Shown here: in pieces, positions 21,069 through 34,202 of the stretch
How positions within the stretch are numbered: position 1 is the first letter of the stretch
Layout: each line of letters starts with the position of its first letter
Assembly: GCF_025118155.1 (NCBI RefSeq)
Contig: NW_026251395.1
Span: forward strand, 682,001 to 746,000
Direction of reading: 5' to 3'
Source: Cokeromyces recurvatus
Lineage: Eukaryota > Mucoromycota > Mucoromycetes > Mucorales > Mucoraceae
Length of the DNA stretch: 64,000 bases
The notes under the pieces: generated by a model
Databases searched by the model: none
What the model was told of the DNA's origin: nothing
What the model saw: only the letters and a program-made list of their open reading frames with translations
Position numbers and translations under genes: made by a program

Positions 21069-24000
21069 ACGATTATCAAAAATTAAGGGCACAACAGTAT
21101 AGCTGTGAATGGAATTTAAATTTTACAAAAAAAAAGTGTTGTGATAATGGACAATATTTCTTTACTTTTATTAATTAAACTATATCGTTTTGATTGCAAT
21201 TTTTCTTTTTTAATACTAAAGTGTTAAAGTAATAAATACAAAAAATAATTTTCTCAATCGTTCTCTTTACGTATCCGTAATCACTAATATTCTTTCACGC
21301 AATTCTATCTTCTATAATAATAGTCATCATTGTTGAATATTTAATTATATTAAAAAAAAAAGCCAGGATTCTGTATTTTAATTTAACCTATTTGTCCATC
21401 TTGTATTGTATTTTACCCTTCAGTGCTCATTACAAGTATCTCTTTTTATTTTGATAATAGAATGAAATATTGGCAGTACAAATGAATTTTATATTAATCA
21501 TAAAGGTGGCATTCCAGGTAGTAATTGCTTATATCGGGCCAGATGGAAGAATGATGAAAGGAGTGATAATAGTCATATCTACGACTACATTCCTGTCAAA
21601 GAATAGTGAGTACATCATAAAGAGTAAAACCCTTCAAATGAAGTAAATCTCGTATCCACTAATGAGAGATCTAAGAACAATAAAAATATCATCATAACGC
21701 CAACAAGAGTTCTAAAATAAGAATTGATCATAAACTAGTATTAAAACTTAAGTCCTACTCCACCCTGCTTACATACAATATGACTGTAATCATTATTAAA
21801 TGAATTGTTATAGCAAAAGAGACCAAATAACGAATTTACGTTTATAAACATATATATATATATATGAGTAACTCTTACCATGTCTCTTTGAAATGATAAA
21901 TAAGTTATGCTGCCTGTATTGCTCATTTTATTCTTATTGATATATTATCATTTATATGACTATACATTTCTGTTGTATAACATACAATCAATCATAAGCA
22001 TGGTTTCTTGATATAGCACGAATTACAGCATTTTTTTCGATATACTGATACTCTTCTTTACAGAAACGTATAATTTCAACCTAAAAGGATTAAATATTCA
22101 TGATCTAATACCAAATATATATGTAAAATCTTATTGTTAAAAAAAACATGAACAAAGTAATTAACTAATTCTTAGAACCATTATTCTGTCTTGTTGATCT
22201 CGTCTTTATCAAATTATAACTTGAATTTTTAAAAAAAAATATGACCCATTCAAAAGCTTATTATTCTGTTTGTTTCCTTTTTTTTTCTCGGGGGGGGGAA
22301 GGGGAGTTATACAAAGTACTTGGATGTGGTGAACTATTTTTTAACTCTCATTACCAGATATTACATCCATTCCTTGGATCTGCCGCATTGGAAATAACAA
22401 AATTTATGTTTGTCACTCCAACAATTCAATCATAACTTACCACAGACTTTTCAATGATTATTCACAAGATTTGCAATATCCTTAGGGTTTTTATGTTCAA
22501 GGTAAATACTTTACTGGCTTCTTTCACATCATGCTGATTAATTATATTAATCACAAAAAGCCAGAGAAATAGATAGATAGATAGATAGACAAACATCCAC
22601 TACTTTACATCTAACGCTTCTTTACTCCAGAGCAATTGTTGGTCAAGATAAAATAGTTGATTTATTCTTATTCTCGTTATCTACCAACGAATTTAACAAA
22701 CTATAAAAGATGAATAACTTTACTGTGAATAATTTCATTGATACTCAACAATCATGATGGATTCAAATACTTGATATTTTTCATTGAAATTGCAGTCATG
22801 ATAGAAAACAAGACAAGCCAAGTTGATGTTTGATGGTTTTTCTTTTTTTTGTTGTTGCTATTCTTAGATCTAATTTCAATAAAAGAAATAACCTTTAGAA
22901 ATTACGAAGAAAGGCTTTAAACAAGAAATAGCATCCTTATAAAAGCATCAATTTAACTTTCTCTCTTGCTCTGTTTTCTGGAAACATATACATACACATA
23001 TATATATATTTTATACGATAGCCTAATGCAATATATTACAATTAAAAACTAAAAGCTAGTAATATATCCAAATCATATTATATAGATATAGGATACATTA
23101 TTACTATTAAATATTGCCTATTATTCATATACAAAATTATCTGCTTATATCCATCTATTATTCTTGAATTCAACACATAATAATGGAATCAAGTTAGCAT
23201 ATTTAAATATACAGTGTAATTATATATTTATAACAGGCAACTGTATATATTTCCCTATACCATATTATCAAAATAAATTCTAAAAAAAAAAGGATATTAA
23301 GGATTGAATGTTAGTTTAATACACATTGGCAAAGAGATATTCAAAACAAGTGTATTTTGTTGACGGTTCAAGTATATCAACTGTTAAAGTCATGCTATAT
23401 ATGGTTAAATTCCTGTCCATATGTGAAAGACTACGTCTTTTACAAGCTTCATTTTTATTACATTTCTTAACTTTACTCGCAGACGCTCCTTTATCTCAAC
23501 TATTACTAGATTCTACAACTAGATCTTTATGGTTAAAGCTATTAGCAGCTAATCCTCTATCAATCTGAAATATATTCCTTCACACTAAAAAAAAAAAAAA
23601 AAAAGACTTGGATGACAGATTAAATCCTATCATCAGCAGAACTTTGATCAACAGTACAATCCTTTACGAACTTGATTCCCTTTTCCACTATAAAGATTCA
23701 CCTTTACTGCCGTCACAACCTAGTCAACGATTCCTTAATTGGGCTATTACTCTCTCTTTCTTTCTTTTTCCTTTCATCACTACTAATTGTGTCTTAGCTT
23801 CACTTTTTTTTTTATTTTTTTTTATTTTATTTTAGTATCCTTTTATTATTGATGAACTGACCCAGGCAAGTTTGCGATAATTAATATATTGTGCCCAGTT
23901 TAGGAAGGAGGGGTTTGAAAATTAAATGGTTTGAAAGGTAACTGAACCATTTTGTAAAATACAAATGAATCCTTTAAGACCCACGTAGTTGAAGCAAAAT

Positions 24001-24453
24001 AAACTTAATAAATATATATTTATACATATGAGTATTTAATCCCAAATATACTTGTTTTAAAAGGAGTGAAAAAAAAATAAGAATATATATAAATACTAAT
24101 TTTTATATGTATAAAAAAAAAAAAAGAAATGTTTGAATAAGGTCAACAAAAAAAATGGGGGGAGGGAAATAAAACCAGACCAGTAATATATAAATGTTGT
24201 AGTATCATCAATTAAATAGGCGCTATGACACTGTTCTTTACTGACGATTATCAACTATTTTTAATGATTGTCTTAAAAAGATAATAATAGCAACATTATT
24301 AGATTTAATACCATCTCATTCAAAGTGGCTGCTGCTGCATAGTAGTTTAGTATAATCCATTCCGCGGAATATGCGAATATTTATAACGGCTTATAATAAT
24401 AATCATAACAGCAGGTTGACTGTGTATTACATCATTAGTAGTAAAAAATGTCT

Positions 24454-24495
<42 letters not shown>

Positions 24496-24700
24496 GGGGT
24501 GGTGAATTTTATTTTTAGGTATTACAAATGCTACCATTTTTTATTTTTATGAATATCCAATCATTTTGAAATGCAAACATAAGTTTATGCTATACTTAAT
24601 TTAGAACGAAAAATCCCACGAATATAAATACCTCACATATTTTTGTTTTGTTTTTCTGATCTTAATTATTTAATAATAATAATAAAAAACAAAGCAAAAA
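20956..24700. other. 3.7-kb intergenic region with A/T tracts and relics
   Basis: No complete gene is seen. Long A runs sit at 20980-21065. A short coding-like tail at about 21513-21606 (plus strand, reads GIPGSNCLYRARWKNDE and ends TAG) matches no family I know. A fragment at about 22155-22215 loosely resembles the end of LTR family A. T runs are at about 24458-24493. A TATAAATA box at 24624 probably belongs to the small ORF at 24701. Confidence 0.45.
23326..23780 (+). pseudogene. Possible LINE reverse-transcriptase relic
   Basis: Two consecutive open stretches interrupted by a stop and an A run (23588-23604). The first reads ERLRLLQASFLLHFLTL and ends near DSTTRSLWLKLL; the second reads DDRLNPIISRTLINSTILYEL. 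The texture resembles a segment of Mucorales LINE ORF2 proteins, but this is from memory and without alignment. It is interrupted, so if real it is dead. Confidence 0.3.
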
Positions 24701-24997
24701 ATGGATCCTGGTTATAAGCTTCTTCAACATATCAAAACTGTTCCTAATTTAATTAACGAAGACCCAAGTATAACAACACCAAAGAATTCCACATTTATGG
24801 ATATGCCTTGGTCTGAATTCTCTAAATTGTTAAAGACAAGTACAACACGTAGTAATTCATATTCTTCAGAAAGTAGTAGTAGTAGTAGCAGCAGTAGTAG
24901 TACTGGCTCGTCTTCACCTGCAAATGAAGATATTTCACTTGGTAATTGGGATTCTATGACTGGTTATCAAGACACTGAACATAGAAGCACTTTATAA
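24701..24997 (+). CDS. Small serine-rich hypothetical protein
   Basis: A single-exon ORF of 98 residues starting MDPGYKLLQHIKTVPNL. It contains a pure Ser run (about a dozen) around residues 58-68 and ends RSTL. A TATAAATA element lies about 77 bases upstream and the ATG follows an A-rich leader, as in other genes of the window. There is no signal peptide or membrane segment. The block FMDMPWSEFSKLLKTS is the only non-repetitive part and might be a short linear motif. I do not recognise a family. It lies 80 bases upstream of the Bub1-like gene on the same strand, but the frames and stops make it a separate unit. Confidence 0.55.
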   Translation: MDPGYKLLQHIKTVPNLINEDPSITTPKNSTFMDMPWSEFSKLLKTSTTRSNSYSSESSSSSSSSSSTGSSSPANEDISLGNWDSMTGYQDTEHRSTL

Positions 24998-25077
24998 AAG
25001 AAAAAAAAAACATTGTTATTATTATACCACCTATCCTTTTTTCTATTCAAATAAATTTTATTTTATTTTATTATCAA

Positions 25078-27153
25078 ATGATTCTTTCTTATTCTTATCG
25101 ATTGTTAAACTTGGAAGAAACGATAGATGACCCGCTTTTATTATATGAACAACAAATCATTATTAATTCAAAAGAAGAAGACTTTTTACATGCATTTCAA
25201 TTATTAGAAAAAGCTATTCTTAAATATAAAAATGATATTCGATACAAGAATTCGCCTCGTTATCTCAAATTATGGTTAACCTATATCTTTTATCTTAAGC
25301 CTACTTTTATTTTCCCCGTTTTATTTGGCTTAATAGAGAATCAAATAGGCGATAAATTAGCTACTTTATACGAGGCTATTGCATATCAACTATTAAAAGA
25401 AAAAAAGTATTCTAAACACACTTTCATAGTTATAATTTTGCTTATTTATCTTTTTATTATTATTATTATTATTTGTTTATTTTTATTTAAAAAAAAAAGC
25501 TATCATCAAGTAGAAGCAACTTTAATATTAGGCTTGAAAAGGAAGGCTCAACCTATAAAAAGACTTGACCATGCTTTACATCAATTCAAGTCAACACATT
25601 CAATTGATTTTAATATCAATCAATACAAACTAGATAGTTTCATGTTGCTGGAAAATGATATTCATTACAATGTAAGTTAATGATATAAAATGTCTTGTGT
25701 CACTTGATAATAATAAAAAAAATAATAAAAAGAAAAAAAAACCTTTTATCGTCACTAAGAATAGTCAACATGCTGTTTCATTCAAAGACCAATTAAATTG
25801 GATTGATGTCAAGTTAAGACATAATGCTCGTTTAGACGTTTTAAGAGAATGTTATCGAAGAGAGAAACATGAGGTGTCATTTGAAGAATTAAGAGCGAGA
25901 TCAGTTCCTTATAAGCAGATTAATAACATGGGTAATCTTCTTTCTTTCTCTTTTTTTTTTTTTTCTCATTATATTTAACAAGTCTCTCTTTTATATATAC
26001 ACTAGTCAACTATCAACAACTTCCAGTCATCAAGAGAGTTGAAGAGCAACATCATGTTCCTTCAGTTCAACAAAAATCAACTGTTGTACAGTTACCATTG
26101 GATCCTCAATTTATTCATCATCTACTTCAAATTCACCATTGTTTTGAACGTCATGAATATCATGATTTACTTCATCTTTCCTCTAAAAAAGAAGAAAAGA
26201 AATTAGAAAGTTGGTTTCTTTCATCAAAACAACAGCAACAACAAAAGAACACAAAGCTAATTCAATTGGATGAAAATACCTATCATGTAATTAAACTTTT
26301 AGGTCAAGGTGGAATGGCTCATATCTATCTTGTTCAGGATATTGTCACTTGCACTTATTATGGCTTAAAGGTACAAAGACCTCCTCATCCTTGGGAATAT
26401 TACATCCATTGTCAATTACATGAACGTCATCAAGAGGAGACTCTCAATCTAATCCCCATTCATCATTTCTATCATTATAAGGATGCTAGTTTCTTATTAA
26501 TGGATCATATTCGTCATGGTAGTCTTTTAGATGCTTTAAACATGTATAGACCCGCACAAACATATATGCCTGAACCTATCGTTCTTTTATTCACTTTACA
26601 ACTATTAGAGCAAATAAAAGCATTACATGATCTTTCTATTGTTCATAATGATCTCAAATTAGATAACGTGATGCTATCGATGAAAAGAAACCATATAAAG
26701 GGCTTAATTATGCCAAAGGTAATACTCATCGATTATGGCTATTCAATTGATGTAGCATCACTCAATTCTACTACTACAACCCCATTATGTAAGGCGAATT
26801 GGCCTCCTGCTTGTCCTGAATCGGATTTTCCATATCTGAATCAACCTTATTATCCAATACATGCAGATTATTGGCAATTAGCTACTATCGTTCATTTACT
26901 CTTATTTGGCTCTCCAATGCATGCTATCAAAGATAAGAAGAATAATCAGTTTGTTATTCAACACATGATTAAACGCTATTGGCATAAACAGCTTTGGTTA
27001 GACTTCTTTCTTCTAATGCTAAACCCTCCCATAAATGATACACATAAAGCAATTCAAGACATGATAGACATGTTCAAGTCTTCTAGTCATGACATTACAA
27101 AAGATCATAAGCGTACATTTATTACAATGTTGCATGATAAATATAAATTTTAA
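25078..27153 (+). CDS. BUB1: Bub1-like spindle-checkpoint protein kinase
   Basis: Four exons: 25078-25406, 25500-25671, 25760-25931 and 26006-27153, giving 606 residues. The N-terminal 170 residues match the Mad3/Bub1 homology region (PRYLKLWLTYIFYLKP, LATLYEAIAYQLLKEKN, LILGLKRKAQPIKRL). The kinase domain begins near residue 318: glycine loop LLGQGGMAHIYLV, Lys in YYGLKVQ, catalytic loop SIVHNDLKLDNVML, metal-binding IDYGYSID. Bub1-specific features are DYG/SID in place of DFG and the C-terminal position of the kinase. Bub1 sits at kinetochores, binds Bub3 and phosphorylates histone H2A (family knowledge). The protein is much shorter than yeast or human Bub1 (over 1000), so the central region with the Bub3-binding motif is compressed; I could not pinpoint that motif. 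Confidence 0.88.
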
Positions 27154-27207
27154 AAACAAAAAAAAAAATAATATATTTATAATAAAACTTATGATCGTTA
27201 TAGATGA

Positions 27208-29476
27208 TTAATAACCTAAATAGCTATATTCACCTAAACTGTTGGTGGGCTTATAATCATTATCTACATAATATGGAAAAGGATTTGCAGTACGAACTGC
27301 TTCAAAAGTATGATCTACTGTATGATGGTCTAATATTAAAAAGAAAAAGATTAGGTTTTATAGATAAATAGATATAAATCTATAGATACCATTTGTAAAG
27401 GTTCCTTTTTCCATACAACTACTGCATAGGTCAACTTCTTCACTAATATCACATACTGTGCATTTATATCGGACACCTACAATAGGCTCTGTACCACATC
27501 CGTCACACTAATAAAAAGAGTTAATTGTTTGACGTAAATTAAAAAAAAAAAAATATTTGTATATACTTTACTGCATAACCCTCATGAATTATAATATCAT
27601 TATTTGCTTCTGTTCCTTTTCCATTAGCCTATCATTTTTTTTTTATTTTTAATAATAATAATAATAATAAATTTTATAATAATTACATTATTAACAGTTC
27701 GCATCATCTCCTTTACACTAGAATCTTCTTCATCATCAGACATAAATATAGCAGGAGGACCTTGTGTTATAGCATAATGAGCTCCTGATATTCGTGTATT
27801 CGTTAAACCACCAGAGATCATACTATTATAACCTACACCTGAAGTACGTAACATGGGTGGTGTTGAAGATGCTTTTGTGACTCGACCTTTTGATTTATGC
27901 TTCGTTTTTGACTTGTGATTACCTTTTTCACTTTTAGGCATACAGGAAGGCTGCATCAAAAAAAAAAAAAGTGTATATAAGCATAAATCCTTCTTCTCTT
28001 ATGTATTGTAAAACTTACAGGAATCGTAATTCGACCAGGGACAGGTAATCCCAATTTAGCTAGTTTAATAAAATATTTTTGTACTCGACTTGCTACTTGT
28101 CTTGGTGTACGTGTACCTAAAGCTTTTGATATTTTATTAAATCTTTGTGCTTGAACTGGTTCATCAGGATATATAATTAATAATTCTTGTAAACGTTTCT
28201 ATATAAATATATATAAAGAGGTTAGTATGTTTATATAGCGTTTTTTTTTCCTTTTTTTTTATTAAAAAAAAACATGTATATGTATATATATCTGCTTCTC
28301 TTACTTGTTCTTCATCTGTCCATGGTTGCTTAAAAGTAGGCGTATAATTTGGATCATCCTATTATAGAAAATTGAATATATAAACATGTGTACAAATGAA
28401 TAACCTTTCATTATTCTTCTTACTACTGAATTTAAATTGATCGGACTGTTTTCATCAGGTGTACGAGGTTCAATTGATTGAAGTCTGGATCGAATAGGAC
28501 TAAAGTAAAGCATGAATAAATAAGAATAGGGATAAGATTACTTAATTTTTTTTTTTTACCTTTCTGTTTCAGAGCTTGCCTGCAAGTCTTTTTCTGTACC
28601 TATCTGTACCATAGATGTTCTTCTTGTCTTTCCTTTACCTTTTCCTGCAATCGTTCGATTTGAAAAAGGTGTAGTTTTATTACTACTGGTAGTTGGCATC
28701 TCATTATCTTCGTCTTCAGAAAAATCCGAAACTGAATTAGTTTGTGAAGGAATTTGACGTAAAGCTTGGGTTGCTTTAGCTAATTCTTGTTGAAGATTTT
28801 TAGCAACAGGTGTAGGAGGTTGTGAGGTATATTCTGTTGCCATGGTTGTATCCAAAATACTCTACACATAAAAAAACATATTGTTAATAGTTCAAATATA
28901 TAAATATGTATTGATCGTTATAATTTACACAATAGGTTGACTTTTTCACTTGATAACTGAATTGCTGTGTTAAATTGCTTATGGCTGTATTCTGTTGTAC
29001 AAGCCTTGATTCAGGTAAAAATCTGTATTTATTCCAATCGATACTTGGTACACTAATCACTTTTTGTAATTTAGGGACTTTACTTTTTGACTTCTATATA
29101 TATTTATATATAAAAGAAATGTAAATAGACATGTCCATGTTTAATTGCTCACAGTCTTACTTTTGATTTCAAGCTGTCAATGAAAGTATATGGATCTTCA
29201 ATAGCTTGACTTTTCAAAGATTCTAATGTTGCAATATCTGTTGTCGCTTTTGTCATTTGATTCTTTAGGATTTCTAATGCTTTCAAGATAGATTGATAAC
29301 TGAAAAAAAAAAAAAGTAAGTAAGTTAACAGATAAAGAATTTCAAATCATTAATTACTCTTCATTTTTGTCAAGATTTAATAGATCGGTTTTATTAGAAT
29401 CTGAAGACGAGTCATTATTTGTAGTGGTTGGTGTTTCTAAAGGCTGTTGTGAGGGTGTTGATATTGTAACAGGCAT
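27208..29476 (-). CDS. ZZZ3-like protein (SANT/Myb-type plus ZZ zinc finger)
   Basis: Eleven exons on the minus strand: 29358-29476, 29161-29299, 28929-29093, 28560-28861, 28424-28499, 28305-28358, 28019-28198, 27687-27950, 27572-27628, 27390-27507 and 27208-27329. Phases close to 531 residues. The middle has a SANT/Myb-like domain ([39 protein letters not shown]) followed by GLPVPGRI, the arrangement seen in ZZZ3. The C-terminal part has a ZZ finger (CDGCG, KCTVCD, DLCSSCM). Human ZZZ3 is a subunit of the ATAC histone acetyltransferase complex whose ZZ finger reads the histone H3 tail (family knowledge). The N-terminal half is Ser/Thr-rich with a coiled region. Orthology is inferred from the paired domains. 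Confidence 0.85.
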
Positions 29477-29539
29477 TTTATAGTAATCATTAGCAAAAGA
29501 ATGAGAAAAAAAAAAGTAAGTTTATAAAAAGTATGTATC

Positions 29540-29585
<46 letters not shown>

Positions 29586-30899
29586 TTAGCTTTAAACTCA
29601 AATTGCTGAGCTTTGTCTAGTGATGAGTTTGAATTGCCTGTCAGAATTTCTATTTTTGATCGTTATAAGCACATAACAACTTAAATAGATTGTATTGTAT
29701 TGTTTAGGTCAGATCAAAGAAGAAAAGGAAAAGAACGCATGAGAAGAATCAAAGGTATCAACCAAAATTATACAAGTTGTTGTTGTGAAATTGATTTCCA
29801 AGAGAAAGAATTTTAATAATGAGTTAGATAGCTTCATTTCTTGCCTTGCAGTAAGATACAAATGACTAGCTCATGTAAGAACCAACACAGTAGAATATTT
29901 TGATTGTCGAGAAGGTTATTTGTTTAGTAAGAACTATCAAAGAACCTTGATGGCTTGAGATAGATAGATTGATACAATTAATTATGCGTATTCAGGCAGG
30001 ATATCGCCTTTTTTTTTTTTTTTTTTTTTTTTTTGTTTTCTTAAACAGTATGAATAAGACTGAGATTGGCTAAGGAGTCATCAGCAACCAAGTCTCTAAC
30101 ACAAAAAATAATTACAATCAAGTTTTAACCTTAATAACCAGAGAATAAGGTTAATAGAGAGTCAAAGGCAGCTAATTGAAAGCAATTTCAAATAAACTAT
30201 ATTTTCTTGATCGTGTAGCGTATCCTGAAAAAAAAAAAAAATCTCTATCGTACTCCATTTGTTGGTCAAAATCTATTTAATGTAACATTATTGAAGAGAA
30301 CCTCAATCTGAATAAATTTATTGAAAAAGTTTAATAAAACTCACAAAAGTGAAAGGGCTACAAATGAACTTAGGGAATGCCTAGTGTAGTAATAATCATT
30401 TTCTAACTTGATATCAAGATAGGCTAAAACTTGGTTGATTTTTCATTCATATCATTAAAAACGAACTATTTAAACTAAACATACGCCTTGATTAGGAGAG
30501 CTTTAGACTGTACAAAACCCATTTTTTAAACAATAACTATCAACAAAGTCTAGAAACATGAATGAGTTATAGAGAAATTGTGCCTATAAAAAGGGAATAT
30601 CATTTCCTTTTAAATAAAGTCAATTTCAGGTGCTTACCTAGAAGAAAACGTATGAGTAGTCTTTAAGATATTGTCTAAAGTAACTGAACAGATGTCGACT
30701 AGAAGAAGAAGAGAACTAGTGAATTTTATTTATTAATAGTCAGATTTTATTTGTGAATAAAGAGATGTATTATGTTAAACATATGTTTTCTATGGCTAGA
30801 TCTAATATTTTATTAGGCAAATTATTTCGCTTGCTCATAACAGATACTCGTTTAATATTGCAACTGTGTAGATTACTTACTTGAAAATATAAGTATACA
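29477..30899. other. Intergenic, AT-rich, with poly(A) and poly(T) runs
   Basis: An A run of about 41 bases sits at 29541-29581 and a T run at 30010-30034. No convincing ORF or RNA gene is seen. It ends at the outer edge of the left palindrome arm. Confidence 0.55.
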
Positions 30900-31006
30900 T
30901 GTATACATTTAATTTCAAATAACAAAAGAGGTATAATAATAAATATAACAGAAGATATTTGTTTGTACATAATATACATAATATACATATACATATGTAT
31001 ATCTTA

Positions 31007-31263
31007 TCATGTTCTTATATGAATATTGCCAGCTTTTGTCATACTTCTCACACCCTACAAATAGAGCCTTAGTATCAATCAAAATCATCTATTAAATATA
31101 CATACATATATATATACATATATATATATATTTACCTTATAAGGCTTATAACCTTCATGGTATAAGCGAAGACTATCCACTTTTAGCCCTGAAATAGCAT
31201 ACATATTGATTTGAAATTCTAAATTTATACTCATGCCTAACTCAGGATTTGATTCACTATATG

Positions 31264-31298
<35 letters not shown>

Positions 31299-31762
31299 AT
31301 ATATAAAGTAATTAATTAAGGCAATTTTCGATTACATATATAAATATCTATGTATCATTTACCTTGAACTAAATGTACCAGATAATAAAGGAGCTCGATC
31401 TCTTTGTGTAAGCTTACTAATTTCCCATCTAATTGTCTTTATATTTATCAGTATGTAAGCTCACTTATGAATATATGATACTTTACCTTATTTACTGGAT
31501 CATACATATATTGCCCTGAATTACAAGTTGCATTTACACTTGATGTACTCTTTGGCATAGGTAAAGTCAAAACGATCTTTTCTATAGGTTTACCATCCGA
31601 GAATCTAGAATGAATCGTAATATCGAATTTACCGCCATTCTTACTAGCTATAATTTGTGGCTTGACTTGTAATGGCATTGCTTGATAAGATGATAATGAT
31701 GTTCTAAAAGTAAACTTATTAATCAAAGAAAACACATACACATACACATAGACACACACATA

Positions 31763-31846
<84 letters not shown>

Positions 31847-33260
31847 TATGTGTATATAAAGACATACCTATATGACATTAATTTAAAATGTCCATCAGGA
31901 GGAACAAATGATAACACCTTTTCACTATCCCATTTACGATATCTACCATAATAGTTTGTTTAGAATAGTCGGTTAAATCTATCGAATAAATCATACCTAA
32001 CACAGGGATGAAAACTAACATCATCAATCACTCTTGCATTAACAAAATTCAAGGTTAAATCGGGCATCCCTGATAATTTACAATTAGCTTGTACTGAGCC
32101 ATGAACTTCACAAGAAACAACTCCACCATTCCTATATATATATATATACATGTTAATATACATGTTAATATACATGTTAATATGTATATATTGTATGTAG
32201 TATGTAGTATGTAGTATGTAGTATGTAGTATGTAGTATGTAAACTTACGCAGCAATAGTAGCATCTATTTCTTCAATTATATCAAAATAAATTTCATTCT
32301 GAGCATATTTAACTCCAGCTTTTCTCCATGGTATATTTGACATGCTCTGAGGGAATTTGGGAGCAACTCTACAAGAAATAATAGAATAAGGAGAGGTATT
32401 TACTTTTTGTTTTCTTTTTCTTTTCTTTTCTTTTCTTTTCTTTTCTTTCTTTCTTTCTTGTCTGATGGTTATATCTTACCCAGCTGCTGCCCCAACTGTA
32501 GTCATCATTTTATTCATAATTGTTGGTGGCATAATAATTTCTTTTAAAGCATTAGGTTCAGTTGTTAAAGGATAGCCATAATCCATCATTTCTTCCAATA
32601 ACTAGTAAAAGAGAGAGAGGGAGAGAGAGAAAACTGATTGTTATTTACGTTATCCTGTTTATTACTACCTTATATTACCTGATAAACTGTTACAAAGTTT
32701 TCTCTAATAGATGATTCGGACACTTCACCCAAATAATCAGTCAAAATATCCATAATACGATGTATAAATTCAAATACAAGCATAGGATCCACTTTATATG
32801 TGTATAGATATAAGTATAGATATAAGTATAGGTATAAGTATAGGTATAAGTATAGTTATGTATAAATACTGTATACATATGAATTATATATACAGAATAT
32901 TTACCTTCTCTTTCAACAGGACATAACCATGTCAAGTCATCTCTTAATACATTTAATAACCAATACTTATTTGTTTCCAATATAGGAGGTATGTCATCTC
33001 GAGTAAAATATGCATCTTTAATTGCTGTTACTCGATTACTTGCATTATCTTTAAGTGAATCAGGTATGGAAGTTATAAACTTTTCACATTCGTTATTAAA
33101 CACTTCTACAATCTGTCTTGATATAATTCCACGCCAATGCTTTTCAATGATGATTTTACTATTTTATACGTCTATTTAATTTGACCCAATAAATATATAA
33201 ATAGATAAACCTAATTTGTATCTACCCTTGATTATTAACTACAAAAAGTGAGTTAATCAT
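31007..33260 (-). CDS. APM3: AP-3 adaptor complex subunit mu, copy 1
   Basis: Eleven exons on the minus strand: 33226-33260, 32905-33158, 32679-32791, 32480-32601, 32249-32368, 31997-32131, 31868-31942, 31487-31703, 31363-31436, 31136-31256 and 31007-31054. This gives 437 residues. The N-terminal longin-like part reads INSLFVVNNQGKIIIEKHW; the mu homology domain has SNIPWRRAGVK-type sequence (SNIPWRKAGVKYAQNE), CKLSGMPDLTLNF, DDVSFHPCVRY, VLSFVPPDGHFKLMSYR and the C-terminal GLKVDSLRLYHEGYKPYKG. AP-3 mu recognises Tyr- and dileucine-based cargo signals for Golgi/endosome to vacuole transport. The coding sequence is intact and identical to copy 2. Transcription runs away from the Fanzor-bearing spacer. 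Confidence 0.93.
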
Positions 33261-33475
33261 TTGCTGCTTTACAAGAATGCTAATTTATAAGAAAAAAAAA
33301 AAAAAAAATAAAAAAAAAAATAAAAAAAAATAAGCAATGTATTATTCTAAATCTTCTTGAATTAAAACTCATCAGGTAAATGTCGCTTCAGATATTTTTA
33401 CAGGACGCAATATTACAGTCAAAGAAACTAGGTTGAGCCAATAATAAAAAAATTGGTCGTTTCAAAATTGAATTA

Positions 33476-33551
33476 GGACACCAATATGAAAGTGGAACAC
33501 GTATACAAAAATGGGACACTGATATAAAAGTGGGACATCAACATGAAAGTG
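33476..33551 (+). repeat. Four tandem 19-bp units near the inner end of the left arm
   Basis: Units at 33476-33494, 33495-33513, 33514-33532 and 33533-33551 follow the pattern GGACAxxxAxATxAAAGTG. They lie 36 bases inside the inner edge of the arm. The mirror copies are at 36522-36597. Short subterminal repeats close to an inverted end are typical transposase-binding arrays of DNA transposons; that role here is inference. Confidence 0.75.
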
Positions 33552-33587
33552 GGGTATATTGAGACACGCTTAGTTTTTGGGCGAATG

Positions 33588-34202
33588 TATAAACAAGAAG
33601 CTATATTCTTGTTCCATTTAACTAGAAAGGCCACTAATAGACTATCAGACTACTAAGATGATCATCCAGATTAGGATATGATTCACCTAACTTGAATGAT
33701 CCCGGAACGAACAATCCTCATGGAGAATATCCCAGATTCGAATTACTTAGGACAGCAAGGAGCATTTCTGTGAGTTTGATGGAGTGAGTTAACTATTGTT
33801 TTTGAAATAATAAAGCCAAGTAAAGTGATTAGGATACGTAGAATGTAGGGTTTTTATTATTTGTAAGAAAGAAAGACCTAGAGCCACCAGATTTTGGTTA
33901 CAATCATTATTTATACCTGTAATATTGGGCTCCGTATGTAGTGCAGGTACCAATGTTATGATAATAGTGGATCAGAAAACCGACAATTTCAAATGATTTT
34001 ATTCATGCAAGTAACAAATAGCGATAGATGTATATAAATGAGATCATCTTGGATCAATGAAGTTCTTCAGTCAGTTTACATTGAATAAACACTCACACAA
34101 GCATCTAGATCAACCCACTGTTTTGTTTTTTATATATATATATCTTTTTTATCTACAGATTCTACAGAATGAAAACTTAAATAACATCCCCTTTCTCCTA
34201 TT
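33588..34202. other. Left part of the palindrome spacer, upstream of the Fanzor relic
   Basis: Unique DNA between the left arm and the Fanzor relic. A short plus-strand frame at 34057 (starting MKFFSQFTLNKHSHKHL) might be a broken first exon, since a T-rich stretch and CTACAG acceptor-like site follow at about 34145-34158, but the frame cannot be joined cleanly. Confidence 0.4.

Larger units (their letters stand above)
30900..33587. repeat. Left arm of a large inverted repeat (palindrome)
   Basis: 2688 bp that is the reverse complement of 36486-39180. By coordinate bookkeeping over shared landmarks the arms match base for base on each side of a single 7-bp difference in the GTATGTA microsatellite near 32200 (37850 in the other arm). 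Even the CA/TA dinucleotide runs have equal length. The match stops sharply at both ends. The arm contains a complete AP-3 mu gene and its upstream region. Confidence 0.93.

Noticed and set aside
21513..21606. Coding-like tail ending in TAG considered as a last exon
   Set aside because: No upstream exon with matching phase or family could be found; too short to support.
31448..31801. 117-codon ORF starting with alternating Cys-Val residues (and its mirror at 38279-38632)
   Set aside because: The start lies in a TG/CA microsatellite within an intron; the rest is exon 8 of AP-3 mu.
32200..32250. GTATGTA repeats considered as a CRISPR-like array
   Set aside because: A 7-bp microsatellite without spacers, inside an AP-3 mu intron; no CRISPR array is expected or seen in this nuclear DNA.
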